A stretch of 15,574 bases of DNA, taken from assembly GCA_023264315.1 (NCBI GenBank), contig JALQST010000029.1, positions 1 through 15,574 on the forward strand, given 5' to 3'. Shown one piece after another: positions 1 to 7,612 of this stretch. The DNA comes from Nodosilinea sp. BSH.14 (lineage in GTDB: Bacteria > Cyanobacteriota > Cyanobacteriia > Phormidesmidales > Phormidesmidaceae). Numbering within the stretch: the stretch's first letter is position 1; each line of letters opens with the position of its first letter. The translations under genes and the position numbers were made by a program. A model generated the notes under the pieces. That model had not been told where the DNA came from and searched no databases. It saw only the letters and a program-made list of their open reading frames with translations.

Positions 1-492
1 TAGATCGTCTACCCCAATGCGGTGCTTGACGCTGACCGGCAGTGGACTCGCGGCCATCATCGCCGCCACCGCCTCGGCCACCCGCTGGGGCTGGGTCATC
101 AAACAGGCTCCAAAGTTGCCGCTTTGCACCCGGTCGCTGGGGCAGCCCACATTCAGGTTAATGGCGTCATAGCCAAACTCTGCCGCCGCCCGCGTGGCCT
201 CCACCAGCAGGGCCGGATCATCGCCCCCCACCTGCAAGACCAGAGGCCGCTCATCCGCCGTAAACCCCAGCAGATGATCCCGGTTGCCGTAGCGAATCGC
301 CTGGGCCGTCACCATTTCCGTATACAGCAGCGTGCGACGGCTGATCTGCCGCATGACATAGCGATAGTGCCGATCCGTGCGATCCATCATCGGCGCAAGG
401 CTGAGGGGCACTTCAATGGCGGGGCTGGCTTTGGGAGGCACGGCTCCGGTCGCCAACTCGTGGGTACAGGTCATATGGGTTCCTACGGCCAT
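1..492 (-). CDS. dusA: tRNA-dihydrouridine synthase DusA, N-terminal part (runs off left edge)
   Basis: Reading leftward from 492 gives 164 residues with no stop before the window edge, so the C-terminal half lies outside. DusA is an FMN-dependent TIM-barrel enzyme that reduces uridines of the tRNA D-loop (U20/U20a) to dihydrouridine. Visible family marks are the early barrel strand LSLAPMMDRTDRHYR, the segment LLYTEMVTAQAI, and the signature INLNVGCPSDRVQSGNFGA. The Cys in NVGCPS is the general acid of the Dus family, and the final residues SVKHRIGVDD match the next barrel strand. The start at 492 is preferred over an in-frame ATG at 474 because a purine-rich GGAAGAGAG lies just upstream of 492. 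It is divergent from dnaG across 164 bp. Assignment to DusA rather than DusB rests on the SDRVQSGNFGA stretch. Confidence 0.93.
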   Translation of the reverse strand, partial: MAVGTHMTCTHELATGAVPPKASPAIEVPLSLAPMMDRTDRHYRYVMRQISRRTLLYTEMVTAQAIRYGNRDHLLGFTADERPLVLQVGGDDPALLVEATRAAAEFGYDAINLNVGCPSDRVQSGNFGACLMTQPQRVAEAVAAMMAASPLPVSVKHRIGVDDL

Positions 493-656
493 GGCTCTCT
501 TCCGCCCTCAAACACCGAATCCACGGTCTTTACTTGCCTGAGTTTAGCGCTATCCCGGGCGCATCCCCAGCGGGCAACGGCTCCCAGAAAACGGGCTACA
601 CTAGGGGCACTGCTGGCGTTGGCGTCTAGACCCTTTTGCACTAACCCGATTTTGCC

Positions 657-2618
657 ATGGACACCCCTCGCCTCCACCCCGACACCATCGAAGCGGTACG
701 GGATCGCGTCGATATTGTGGATGTGGTGTCTCAGCATGTGGTGCTGAAAAAGCAGGGCAAGGATTTTGTCGGCCTGTGCCCTTTCCATGAAGACAAATCC
801 CCCAGTTTTAGCGTCAGTCCCGGCAAGCAGTTTTACTATTGCTTTTCTTGCGGGGCGGGGGGCAATGCTTTCAAGTTTTTGATGGAGCTGAATAAGCGAT
901 CCTTTGCCGATGTGGTGCTGGATTTAGCCCAGCGCTACCAGGTGCCCGTCACCACCTTGGAACCTGCCAAACGCCAGGAACTTCAGCGCCAGCTCACCCT
1001 GCGGGAACAGCTCTACGAAATTCTCGCCCTCACTGCTCGGTTCTATGAATACGCCCTGCACCAAAGCGATGGAGCCGCAGCCCTCGCCTATCTGCGGGAA
1101 AAACGGGAATTGCAGGACGCCACGATTCAGAAGTTTCAATTAGGCTTTGCGCCCGGAGGTTGGCAGACCCTTTACGACTATTTAGTTGAGCAAAAAAACT
1201 ACCCCGTTGACCTCGTAGAAAAGGCGGGCCTAATTGTGCCGCGCAAAAAGGGTGAAGGCTACTACGACCGCTTCCGAGAACGGCTGATGATCCCCATCCG
1301 CGATGCCCAGAGCCGGGTGATTGGTTTTGGCGGGCGTTCCCTGGGAGACGAAAAGCCCAAATACCTCAACTCGCCGGATACGGAACTGTTCGACAAGGGC
1401 AAAACCCTGTATGGCCTGGATTTAGCCCGTGCCGCCATGGCCAAACAGGATCGCGCCATCGTGGTGGAGGGCTATTTTGACGTAATTGCCCTCCACGCGG
1501 CGGGTATCGAAAACGCCGTGGCCGCCCTGGGCACCGCCATCAACGCCGCCCAGGTGCGCCAGGTCTTGCGCTACACGGAATCTAAGCAGGTGTTGCTGAA
1601 CTTTGACGCCGACGCCGCCGGGGTGAAAGCCGCCCAGCGGGCCATTGGCGAAGTGGAAGAAATGGCCTATCGCGGCGACGTGCAACTGCGGGTGCTGAAC
1701 ATCCCCGATGGCAAAGACCCCGACGAATTTTTGCGCCACCACAGCCCCGCCGACTACCGCGATTTGGTCAACCATGCGCCCCTGTGGATCGACTGGCAAA
1801 TCCACAACCTGATCCAAGGCAAAGACCTGCGCCAAGCCGACCAGTTTCAGCAAACCACCCAAGCCGTGGTCAAACTGCTGAGCGACATCGCCAACGCCGA
1901 CACCCGCACCCACTACGTCCGCTACTGCGCCGAAATTTTCAGCAATGGCGACAGTCGCCTGGTGCCCCTGCTGGCGGAAAACCTGATTACCCAAGTGCGC
2001 CGCCAACGCCGCGCCACCTCCAGCGATGCCCCGCCCCGCCGCACCCTGCCCAGCGCCACCCCCAGCGGCAGTTCCCTAGAACAGGCCGAAGCCGCCTTGC
2101 TGCGGGTCTTTCTGCACCACCCCACCAGCCGCGACGAAATCCGCCAAGTCTTGGAAGATCGCGACCTGCAATTCAGCTACTCCCACCATCGTGCCCTGTG
2201 GCGGCAAATGCAGCGATTGCTGCCCCCCAGCCCCGACGCCCCAGACTCCTCCACTGCTGACCTGGTCGGCCTGCTTCGCAACCAGTTTGCCGATGCCGGA
2301 GTCACCAACCCCCACCTGCAAGGCCTGCTCAATCTGGGCGAAAAGACCAAGCGCGACGTGATTCGTGCCCCGCTGATCATCCGCGCCGCCGCCGCCTGCA
2401 TGGAGAAAAACCTCTGTGAAAAGCGCTATCGTCACTTTTTGGCCCTCTGGGAAAAGACCGACTGCGCCGCCGAGTCAGAACAATTCGCTTACTACCAAAG
2501 CCAAATCTACGCCGAAAAACGCCGCATCGAAGCCCTCGACAAGGAACGCCAAGTCACCTTTGAAGACCTCGCGGCCCTGCCCTGGGTGGGGGAACAGTAT
2601 GATTCGTTGGATCGGTAG
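657..2618 (+). CDS. dnaG: DNA primase DnaG
   Basis: A 653-residue bacterial primase that makes RNA primers at the replication fork with the DnaB helicase. The N-terminal zinc-ribbon ligands are visible as C41, H44, C62 and C65 (CPFHEDKSPSF and YYCFSCGAGGN). The catalytic core follows: the RNA-polymerase-type motif around 223-227 (GFGGR), then Toprim with E271 in VVEGYFDVIALH, the acidic FDADAAG at 316-322, and DGKDPDE at 351-357. A low-complexity Pro/Ser/Arg linker at about 449-473 leads into the helicase-binding C-terminal domain (about 475-653). Length is normal for the family. There is no clear Shine-Dalgarno, but translation from 657 gives PRLHPDTIEAVRDR, the usual cyanobacterial N-terminus. 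It ends 59 bp before the DUF1802 gene, which has its own good ribosome site. Confidence 0.97.
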   Translation: MDTPRLHPDTIEAVRDRVDIVDVVSQHVVLKKQGKDFVGLCPFHEDKSPSFSVSPGKQFYYCFSCGAGGNAFKFLMELNKRSFADVVLDLAQRYQVPVTTLEPAKRQELQRQLTLREQLYEILALTARFYEYALHQSDGAAALAYLREKRELQDATIQKFQLGFAPGGWQTLYDYLVEQKNYPVDLVEKAGLIVPRKKGEGYYDRFRERLMIPIRDAQSRVIGFGGRSLGDEKPKYLNSPDTELFDKGKTLYGLDLARAAMAKQDRAIVVEGYFDVIALHAAGIENAVAALGTAINAAQVRQVLRYTESKQVLLNFDADAAGVKAAQRAIGEVEEMAYRGDVQLRVLNIPDGKDPDEFLRHHSPADYRDLVNHAPLWIDWQIHNLIQGKDLRQADQFQQTTQAVVKLLSDIANADTRTHYVRYCAEIFSNGDSRLVPLLAENLITQVRRQRRATSSDAPPRRTLPSATPSGSSLEQAEAALLRVFLHHPTSRDEIRQVLEDRDLQFSYSHHRALWRQMQRLLPPSPDAPDSSTADLVGLLRNQFADAGVTNPHLQGLLNLGEKTKRDVIRAPLIIRAAAACMEKNLCEKRYRHFLALWEKTDCAAESEQFAYYQSQIYAEKRRIEALDKERQVTFEDLAALPWVGEQYDSLDR

Positions 2619-2677
2619 CGGCTTGGCTTACCATGGGCTAGCGTTGTGTTGGTTGACCCCAAAGAGAGGACTACCCC

Positions 2678-3253
2678 ATGGTGACTTGGGCGCTGAAGGA
2701 GTGGGATGCAGCGGTGACGGCCCTATTGCAGGGGCAAACCATCCTGCTGCTGCGGAAGGGCGGTATTCGAGAACAGCAGGGGCAGTTTTCGGTGGTGACG
2801 CGCCAGGGGTTGCTGTTGCCCACCTTCGAGCACCAAAAGCCGGGACTGATTAAGCCGGAGTTCCAAGCCCTCGTACACCCCGCACCAACGGAGGACAAGC
2901 CCGCCGCCGTTACCTTTTCAGGCTGGGCTGAAATCACCCACGGGTTCACCCTGCCCTCCACGGCGGCGGCGCTGGACTTGGTGCCCGACCTGATTTGGAC
3001 GAGCCAGTTTGTCCAGGAGCGCCTCCAGTGGCAGTCGGATCGCCCGCTCTATGGGCTGCTGCTGCGGGCCTATCGGTTGTCTGATCCCGTTTCCCTGCCG
3101 TGGCACAGCGGCTATCGGGGCTGTCGATCTTGGGTGGAACTGGGGCAAGACGTTGCCGTGGACAGCAGCACCCCAGCCCTCACGGCAGCCGACTACCAGC
3201 ATCGGGTGGGGCGCATTTTGGCGGATCTGCCTGAGGGTGCCATGCTCCTCTAG
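2678..3253 (+). CDS. DUF1802 family protein
   Basis: A 191-residue cytosolic-looking protein with no signal peptide or membrane segment. The N-terminal LKEWDAAVTALLQGQ followed by TILLLRKGGIRE, and then PTFEHQKPGLIKPEF at about 47-61, are the hallmark blocks of DUF1802, common in Cyanobacteria and without an established function. A C-terminal block HRVGRILADLPEGAMLL ends the protein, and length fits the family. The start at 2678 is supported by AGAGAGGA eight nucleotides upstream. The gene follows dnaG by 59 bp on the same strand and could be co-transcribed, but has its own ribosome site. Family assignment is confident; the molecular role is unknown. Confidence 0.88.
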   Translation: MVTWALKEWDAAVTALLQGQTILLLRKGGIREQQGQFSVVTRQGLLLPTFEHQKPGLIKPEFQALVHPAPTEDKPAAVTFSGWAEITHGFTLPSTAAALDLVPDLIWTSQFVQERLQWQSDRPLYGLLLRAYRLSDPVSLPWHSGYRGCRSWVELGQDVAVDSSTPALTAADYQHRVGRILADLPEGAMLL

Positions 3254-3639
3254 GCCGTGGCGGCGGGCTTCGGCGAGTGGTTGGCTCATTGGATACCCGA
3301 GGCGGAGAACAAGGCACCGCTATTGTCGAAGGACAGCCTTCCCGGGGGCAAGTCTGGAACACGGAGGCGGCCCCCAACGGGAATTACTGTCAATCGTTAG
3401 GAAAGCTTGACAATGCCAAGGAAATTTCCGTTTCGGTATACCACTATTCAGAAAATCTGTTTATTCTGACTAGAGAAAGTTTACGTTTCTCAGCTTTCGT
3501 CCCGTCGCCTCTGTGATTGCCCTGCCGACCTTCCCTTCCCCCTGGCTTGTCTTGAGGAAATGGCCCTTCGGCAGTGCGTTGTCCATCTATAGTCTTTCGT
3601 TTACCCACCATAGCCCGTCCTGGGAACAGCAGGTTTCTG
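3254..3639. other. 386-bp intergenic stretch without a recognisable gene
   Basis: No reading frame here resembles a known protein. The middle is noticeably more AT-rich than the neighbouring genes. It contains a perfect 6-bp inverted repeat, GAGAAA/TTTCTC (3473-3478 and 3486-3491), and a longer-range 7-bp inverted repeat, CTGCCGA (3522-3528) with TCGGCAG (3568-3574). A TATAGT hexamer at 3589-3594 could be the -10 box for the acetyltransferase gene downstream, but no convincing -35 accompanies it. The stretch therefore probably holds the DUF1802 3' region plus a promoter/leader for the GNAT gene. Confidence 0.45.
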
Positions 3640-4134
3640 ATGGATTGCAGCACCATTCAGTTCAAGTATGCCGACCAGTTCTCTGAGGCCGACTTGGCCC
3701 AGGTGATCCGCCTATTTCGGACAGCGGCCTTTTGGGCACAGGATCGCACCGAGGCCGACATGGCCACCGCCATCGCCCACAGCTTTCCGGTGGTCACGGC
3801 CTGGGATGGCGAGGTGCTGATGGGCTTTGCGCGGGCCACCTCCGACGGCGTGTTTCGGGCCACCATCTGGGATGTGGTGATCGACCCAGCCTACCAGGGC
3901 GGCGGCCTGGGCCGAAAAATGGTGGAAACCCTGCTCAGCCATCCCCACATGAGCCGGGTGGAGCGGGTGTATTTGATGACCACTCGCCAGCAGGGCTTCT
4001 ACCAGCGCATCGGCTTCGAGGAAAACCCCTCCACCACCATGGTGCTGTTCAACAACACCGCCGTGGAAATGCTCCCCGCCCTGGGCCAGCCGGAGGGCGC
4101 GACCGCCTCATCCTTGGTGTCATTGGCTCCGTAG
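3640..4134 (+). CDS. GNAT family N-acetyltransferase, ycf52/NSI-like
   Basis: A 164-residue single-domain acetyltransferase. GNAT enzymes transfer acetyl from acetyl-CoA to an amine. The acetyl-CoA-binding motif A is clear at about 79-95: VVIDPAYQGGGLGRKMV, giving the Q-x-x-G-x-G/A pyrophosphate loop. Upstream is the block MGFARATSDGVFRATIWDVV, and GFYQRIGFE (119-127) is the usual C-terminal strand-helix end. The GFARAT...ATIWDVV combination matches the ycf52 proteins of red-algal plastids and cyanobacteria and the plant plastid enzyme NSI/GNAT2. The start at 3640 is chosen because the 22 extra residues possible upstream are not GNAT-like. The physiological substrate cannot be read from the sequence. 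It stands alone, closed by a strong stem-loop at 4157. Confidence 0.85.
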   Translation: MDCSTIQFKYADQFSEADLAQVIRLFRTAAFWAQDRTEADMATAIAHSFPVVTAWDGEVLMGFARATSDGVFRATIWDVVIDPAYQGGGLGRKMVETLLSHPHMSRVERVYLMTTRQQGFYQRIGFEENPSTTMVLFNNTAVEMLPALGQPEGATASSLVSLAP

Positions 4135-4156
4135 ATCATGCCCCTGTTCCCCTGCC

Positions 4157-4187
4157 ATCGCAAAGCCCTCGACGGGGGCTTTGCGAT
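4157..4187. terminator. strong stem-loop behind the GNAT gene
   Basis: A perfect 12-bp inverted repeat: ATCGCAAAGCCC (4157-4168) pairs with GGGCTTTGCGAT (4176-4187) around a 7-nt loop. It begins 22 bp after the acetyltransferase stop. It is not followed by a U-tract on either strand, so it is not a textbook Rho-independent terminator; a terminator or mRNA-stabilising 3' hairpin is inferred from strength and position. The same 12-nt arm recurs singly at 15499-15510, after the Uma2 gene. Confidence 0.6.
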
Positions 4188-4305
4188 TCGCCCAAGTGAC
4201 CCGGTGGCGTAGGTTACTATTTAAAAACCTTTCAATCAGCCCGACGTTTTCAGTAAATGGGGTGCGTTAGGCTCAATTTGTTTCCCGTTGCACGTTCCCT
4301 AGGCT

Positions 4306-5376
4306 ATGGCTATGCAGCAAACCCAAGATCTCCATGTTGTTGAGACCCGTCCCCTGGTGAGCCCTGCCCTGCTGCACCACGAGCTACCCATGACCAACGA
4401 GGCGGCGGCCCTGGTGTCTGAGGCCAGGGATCGGATTCGCCACATTCTCTACAACGAAGACCGTCGCCTGTTGGTGATCGTTGGCCCCTGTTCTGTCCAT
4501 GATGTGGATGCCGCCTACGAATACGGCCAAAAGCTGGTGAACCTGCGTCACGAGTTGTCGGGCCAGTTAGAAATCATCATGCGGGTTTACTTTGAAAAAC
4601 CCCGCACCAACATCGGTTGGAAGGGTTTGATTAACGACCCCCACCTCGACGGCAGCTACGACATCAACACCGGGCTACGCCTCGCCCGCAAGTTGCTGCT
4701 GGATTTGGCCCACCTGGGCTTGCCCGCCGCCACGGAACTGCTGGATCCGGTGACGCCCCAGTACATCGCCGACGTGATTGCCTGGACGGCCATTGGCGCT
4801 CGCACCACCGAAAGTCAAACCCACCGGGAAATGGCCTCCGGCTTGTCCATGCCCATCGGCTTCAAAAACAGCACCGATGGCAGTTTACAAGCCGCCGTCA
4901 ACGCCATGGTGGCCGCTAGCCAGCCCCACCACTTCCTCGGGATTAATCACCACGGGTTGGCCAGCATTGTCACCACCACGGGCAACCCCGACTGCCACCT
5001 GGTGCTGCGGGGGGGCAAGGGTGGCCCCAACTTTGCCCAAGAATATGTGGAAAAAGCCGCCGAAGAAATGGCCAAGCTCAAGCTCAACCCCCGCATGATG
5101 ATCGATTGCAGCCACGCCAACGCCAACAAAGACCACACCCGCCAAGTCGCCGTCCTTGAAGACGTGGCCAACCAAATGCGGGGTGGGTCTCGCCACATTC
5201 TCGGGGTGATGATTGAAAGCCACCTGAAGGCGGGCAACCAGCCCATCCCCGATAACCTGCGGGAACTCACCTACGGCCAGAGCATCACCGATGCCTGCGT
5301 AGACTTTGACACCACGGCTACCATGCTGCGGCAGTTGGCCAGCGCCGTGGAGCCTTCCCCCGTGGCGGCATCCTAG
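4306..5376 (+). CDS. aroG: 3-deoxy-7-phosphoheptulonate (DAHP) synthase, class I AroF/G/H type
   Basis: A 356-residue enzyme condensing phosphoenolpyruvate and erythrose-4-phosphate, the first committed step of the shikimate pathway. Class I alpha hallmarks are in order: VIVGPCSVHD at about 57-66 with metal-ligand C62, YFEKPRTNIGWKGLINDP (95-112), GARTTESQTHREMASGLS (164-181), VLRGG (233-237), and DCSHANANKD (267-276) with H269. E304 in VMIESH and D329 in SITDAC complete the metal site. Length is as in the E. coli paralogues. The N-terminal extension before LVIVGPCS is the region used for feedback inhibition in this class. Which amino acid inhibits it cannot be told, so the aroF/aroG/aroH letter is conventional. 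cobI starts 4 nt after its stop, so the two are probably one transcript. Confidence 0.95.
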   Translation: MAMQQTQDLHVVETRPLVSPALLHHELPMTNEAAALVSEARDRIRHILYNEDRRLLVIVGPCSVHDVDAAYEYGQKLVNLRHELSGQLEIIMRVYFEKPRTNIGWKGLINDPHLDGSYDINTGLRLARKLLLDLAHLGLPAATELLDPVTPQYIADVIAWTAIGARTTESQTHREMASGLSMPIGFKNSTDGSLQAAVNAMVAASQPHHFLGINHHGLASIVTTTGNPDCHLVLRGGKGGPNFAQEYVEKAAEEMAKLKLNPRMMIDCSHANANKDHTRQVAVLEDVANQMRGGSRHILGVMIESHLKAGNQPIPDNLRELTYGQSITDACVDFDTTATMLRQLASAVEPSPVAAS

Positions 5377-5380
5377 GCCG

Positions 5381-6172
5381 ATGGGTCTTGTTTCCCCACC
5401 CCTTGATCCCAAACCTGGAACCCTCATCGGCCTTGGCCTTGGCCCCGGCGATCCCGACCTGATGACCCTCAAAGCCCTGAAGGCGTTGCAGGCGGCTCCG
5501 GTGGTGGCCTTTCCCCAGGGGCGACCGGGTCAGATGGGCGTGGCCCAGCAAATTGTGGCCCCCCACCTGCAAGCCCACCAGATCCAGCTTCCCCTCGACT
5601 TCCCCTTTGTGGTGGCGGACGATCAACTCCAGGCGGCTTGGCGACGGGCGGCGGCACAGGTGTGGGCGGTGCTGAAAACCGGGCAGGATGTCGTCTTTGC
5701 CTGCGAGGGCGATATCAGCTTCTACGGCACCTTCACCTACCTGGCCGATGCCCTCAGTCTCGCCCATCCCGACGTCACCATCCACCGGATTCCGGGGGTC
5801 TGTTCCCCCATGGCCGCCGTCAGTGCCCTGGACATTCCCCTCACGGTGCAGGCGGAAAAGCTGGCTGTCCTGCCCGCCTTTTACGGCGTCGAAGACCTCG
5901 AACACACCCTAGACTGGGCCGATGTGGTGGTGCTGATGAAGGTCAGATCGGTCTATACCTCGGTGTGGGCGGTGCTCCAGCGGCGGTATTTGTTGTCTAC
6001 CAGCTATGTGGTGGTACGCGCCAGCCAGCCCGATCAGGTGATCTACCGAGATCTCGAAAACCATCCCGCCCTGGAGTTGCCCTACTTTTCCCTGATGGTG
6101 ATTCGGGTCGGCAAGGCTTGGCCCTTGGTTCATCCCCCTCCCCAGACGGAGCCCCCCCATTCAGCCCGGTGA
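5381..6172 (+). CDS. cobI: precorrin-2 C20-methyltransferase
   Basis: A 263-residue SAM-dependent tetrapyrrole methyltransferase, cobI (cbiL in the anaerobic cobalt-early route). It methylates precorrin-2, or its cobalt form, at C20 during corrin-ring synthesis. The fold signature is the N-terminal SAM loop GLGLGPGDPDLMTLKA (about 17-32), followed by CEGDISFYGTFTYLADAL and the loop IPGVCSPMAAVSALDIPL. The EGD-x-x-FY-x-TF pattern and the length point to C20-methyltransferase rather than CobJ or CobM. The start at 5381 lies 4 nt past the DAHP synthase stop, and the core begins about 14 residues later, so no other start is needed. The C-terminal Pro/His-rich tail is variable. Whether the substrate carries cobalt depends on the rest of the pathway, which is outside the window. 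Confidence 0.92.
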   Translation: MGLVSPPLDPKPGTLIGLGLGPGDPDLMTLKALKALQAAPVVAFPQGRPGQMGVAQQIVAPHLQAHQIQLPLDFPFVVADDQLQAAWRRAAAQVWAVLKTGQDVVFACEGDISFYGTFTYLADALSLAHPDVTIHRIPGVCSPMAAVSALDIPLTVQAEKLAVLPAFYGVEDLEHTLDWADVVVLMKVRSVYTSVWAVLQRRYLLSTSYVVVRASQPDQVIYRDLENHPALELPYFSLMVIRVGKAWPLVHPPPQTEPPHSAR

Positions 6173-6358
6173 GGCGGGCCTATCCCCGCTGGGTTGGCCG
6201 GGTTGGGTATGGGGCGCGGGGAATTTGGCTAACCCTCACCCCAAAGGGGGACAGGATTCGCTAGTCTAGGTCAGAAGGCCGGAGCCCCGTCCCTGGATGG
6301 GGATCGTCCGCCGCATACACACTGCATTCACCCCACGGGTGAGGGATCAAACCGCACG

Positions 6359-7582
6359 ATGAAACCGTTGAAAGGGCTACCCATCAACCTCGCAGCGCTC
6401 AAACCTGACCCAGCCATGCTCAAAGGGCTGCCCGCCGTTCTGCGCCAACCCCAGTGGGTGGCGGCGATGGTGTCCGTGGGGTTCCATGGGGCGCTGTTTA
6501 CCGTGGGGCCATCCTTTGCCAACTTACAGAGCATGGCGATGGGCACCCAGGGCGGGCCGGAAGCCGAGCGCCGGGTGCCCATCATCGAGCTAACGGCGGA
6601 GGAGCAAAGCCGATTGCCTGATTTCAACAGCCCCGCCTATTCCTTCCTGCCGGGGGATGCGCTGCCGGGAGAATTCCCCGAAGGCGATTTTCCATCGAGC
6701 AGCCGCTTAACGGATTTATTCCCGTCCGGGTCTCGTTCGGTGGCCATGCCCCCCTTGCCCAGTGGTTTGAGCGCATTGCCCCGCATCCCCAACGCTCCCC
6801 TGGGCGCACCCTTGACCATTAGCCCGTTCCCCTCGCGCCTGGGCCGCAATCATCCCATCGTGATTCCCAATGGGCCAGCGAATCGGCCCAATCTCCCGAT
6901 TCCCAGGGATGCGGAAACGCGCCCCGAGGAGGAGAATGCCCCGGCGTCGGCCCCCAACGGTGCAGCCGGAGAACGCCCCCAGGATGCCCAGGCCGAGAAC
7001 CTGCGCCCAAGGGACGACGAAGCCGCCCCTAGCCCCGAGAACTCCACTGCCCTTAGCGTCCGTCCCGAGCCCTCTGACCCCAGCCCCTCCCAGGCCAGCC
7101 GGGATCTGATGGCGCGGGTGGAATACAGTCCAGCCCTCACCACCGCCGCCGAGGTTGAAACCGCGCTGTCCGCTTGGCGCAGCAACGTAACCGATAAACT
7201 GGGTGAACCTCCGGCCATCGCCGAGGCTACCTTCGCGGTGGAAGTGCCCTACGACCTGCGGGTGTGTCTGCGCCCAGAACCGGGTGATGGCGTCCTAGGG
7301 TTTGTGCTGTTGCCGGGGGAAGACGCCAACACCCTGAACATCTCCACCACGGTGCTGAAGAGCACCGGCTACCCCTTCCTCAACCAGGCAGCGGCCCAGA
7401 GCCTCATGGATCTCGCGGCCAACTCCGAAACGCCCCTCGCACCGGGGACGCTCTACCAGGCCGTGGTTACAGTGCTGTACAACGACGAGAACTGCATCGC
7501 TACGGACACCCTGCTCAAACGAACGGAGGAGGCGACGCCGGAGGAGACCCCCGATGCCCGCGATGGCGACCGCCCCGAGTAA
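6359..7582 (+). CDS. TonB-like proline-rich envelope protein
   Basis: A 407-residue protein with a cytoplasmic, basic N-terminus, one predicted membrane helix at about 33-52 (WVAAMVSVGFHGALFTVG), then about 200 residues rich in Pro, Ser, Glu and Ala (about 95-260), and a compact C-terminal domain at about 262-385. Membrane anchor, Pro-rich periplasmic span and small C-terminal domain is the TonB arrangement. The segment STVLKSTGYPFLNQAAAQS resembles the region of TonB C-terminal domains where a product is displayed before a conserved helix. Two Cys (in RVCLRP and ENCIATD) could form a disulfide. TonB transduces proton-motive energy to outer-membrane receptors, but no ExbB, ExbD or receptor gene is visible here, so this role is inferred from architecture. 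An in-frame ATG at 6416 is an alternative start. Confidence 0.6.
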   Translation: MKPLKGLPINLAALKPDPAMLKGLPAVLRQPQWVAAMVSVGFHGALFTVGPSFANLQSMAMGTQGGPEAERRVPIIELTAEEQSRLPDFNSPAYSFLPGDALPGEFPEGDFPSSSRLTDLFPSGSRSVAMPPLPSGLSALPRIPNAPLGAPLTISPFPSRLGRNHPIVIPNGPANRPNLPIPRDAETRPEEENAPASAPNGAAGERPQDAQAENLRPRDDEAAPSPENSTALSVRPEPSDPSPSQASRDLMARVEYSPALTTAAEVETALSAWRSNVTDKLGEPPAIAEATFAVEVPYDLRVCLRPEPGDGVLGFVLLPGEDANTLNISTTVLKSTGYPFLNQAAAQSLMDLAANSETPLAPGTLYQAVVTVLYNDENCIATDTLLKRTEEATPEETPDARDGDRPE

Positions 7583-7612
7583 CCGACCTGAACCAGCGCC
7601 AAGCGCCTGGGC

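Noticed and set aside
22..747. Open plus-strand frame of 241 codons at the left edge
   Set aside because: It lies antisense to dusA and overlaps the dnaG start. The peptide is His/Arg/Pro-rich with no family features, a shadow of GC-rich coding DNA.
1422..2006. Open minus-strand frame of 194 codons within dnaG
   Set aside because: Antisense to a fully convincing primase. Its composition is the mirror of dnaG codons.
3407..3442. TTGACA (3407-3412) with TATACC (3437-3442) as a sigma70 promoter
   Set aside because: The spacing is 24 bp, too long for a standard promoter, and there is no gene start at a fitting distance.
4885..5905. Two long minus-strand open frames opposite the DAHP synthase and cobI
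   Set aside because: Gly/Val/His-rich shadow translations with no motifs; the plus-strand genes explain the region.
7594..7609. GC-rich hairpin between the convergent TonB-like and UbiA genes as a bidirectional terminator
   Set aside because: The stem is short, has a bulge and lacks a T-run on either side, so it is too weak to annotate.
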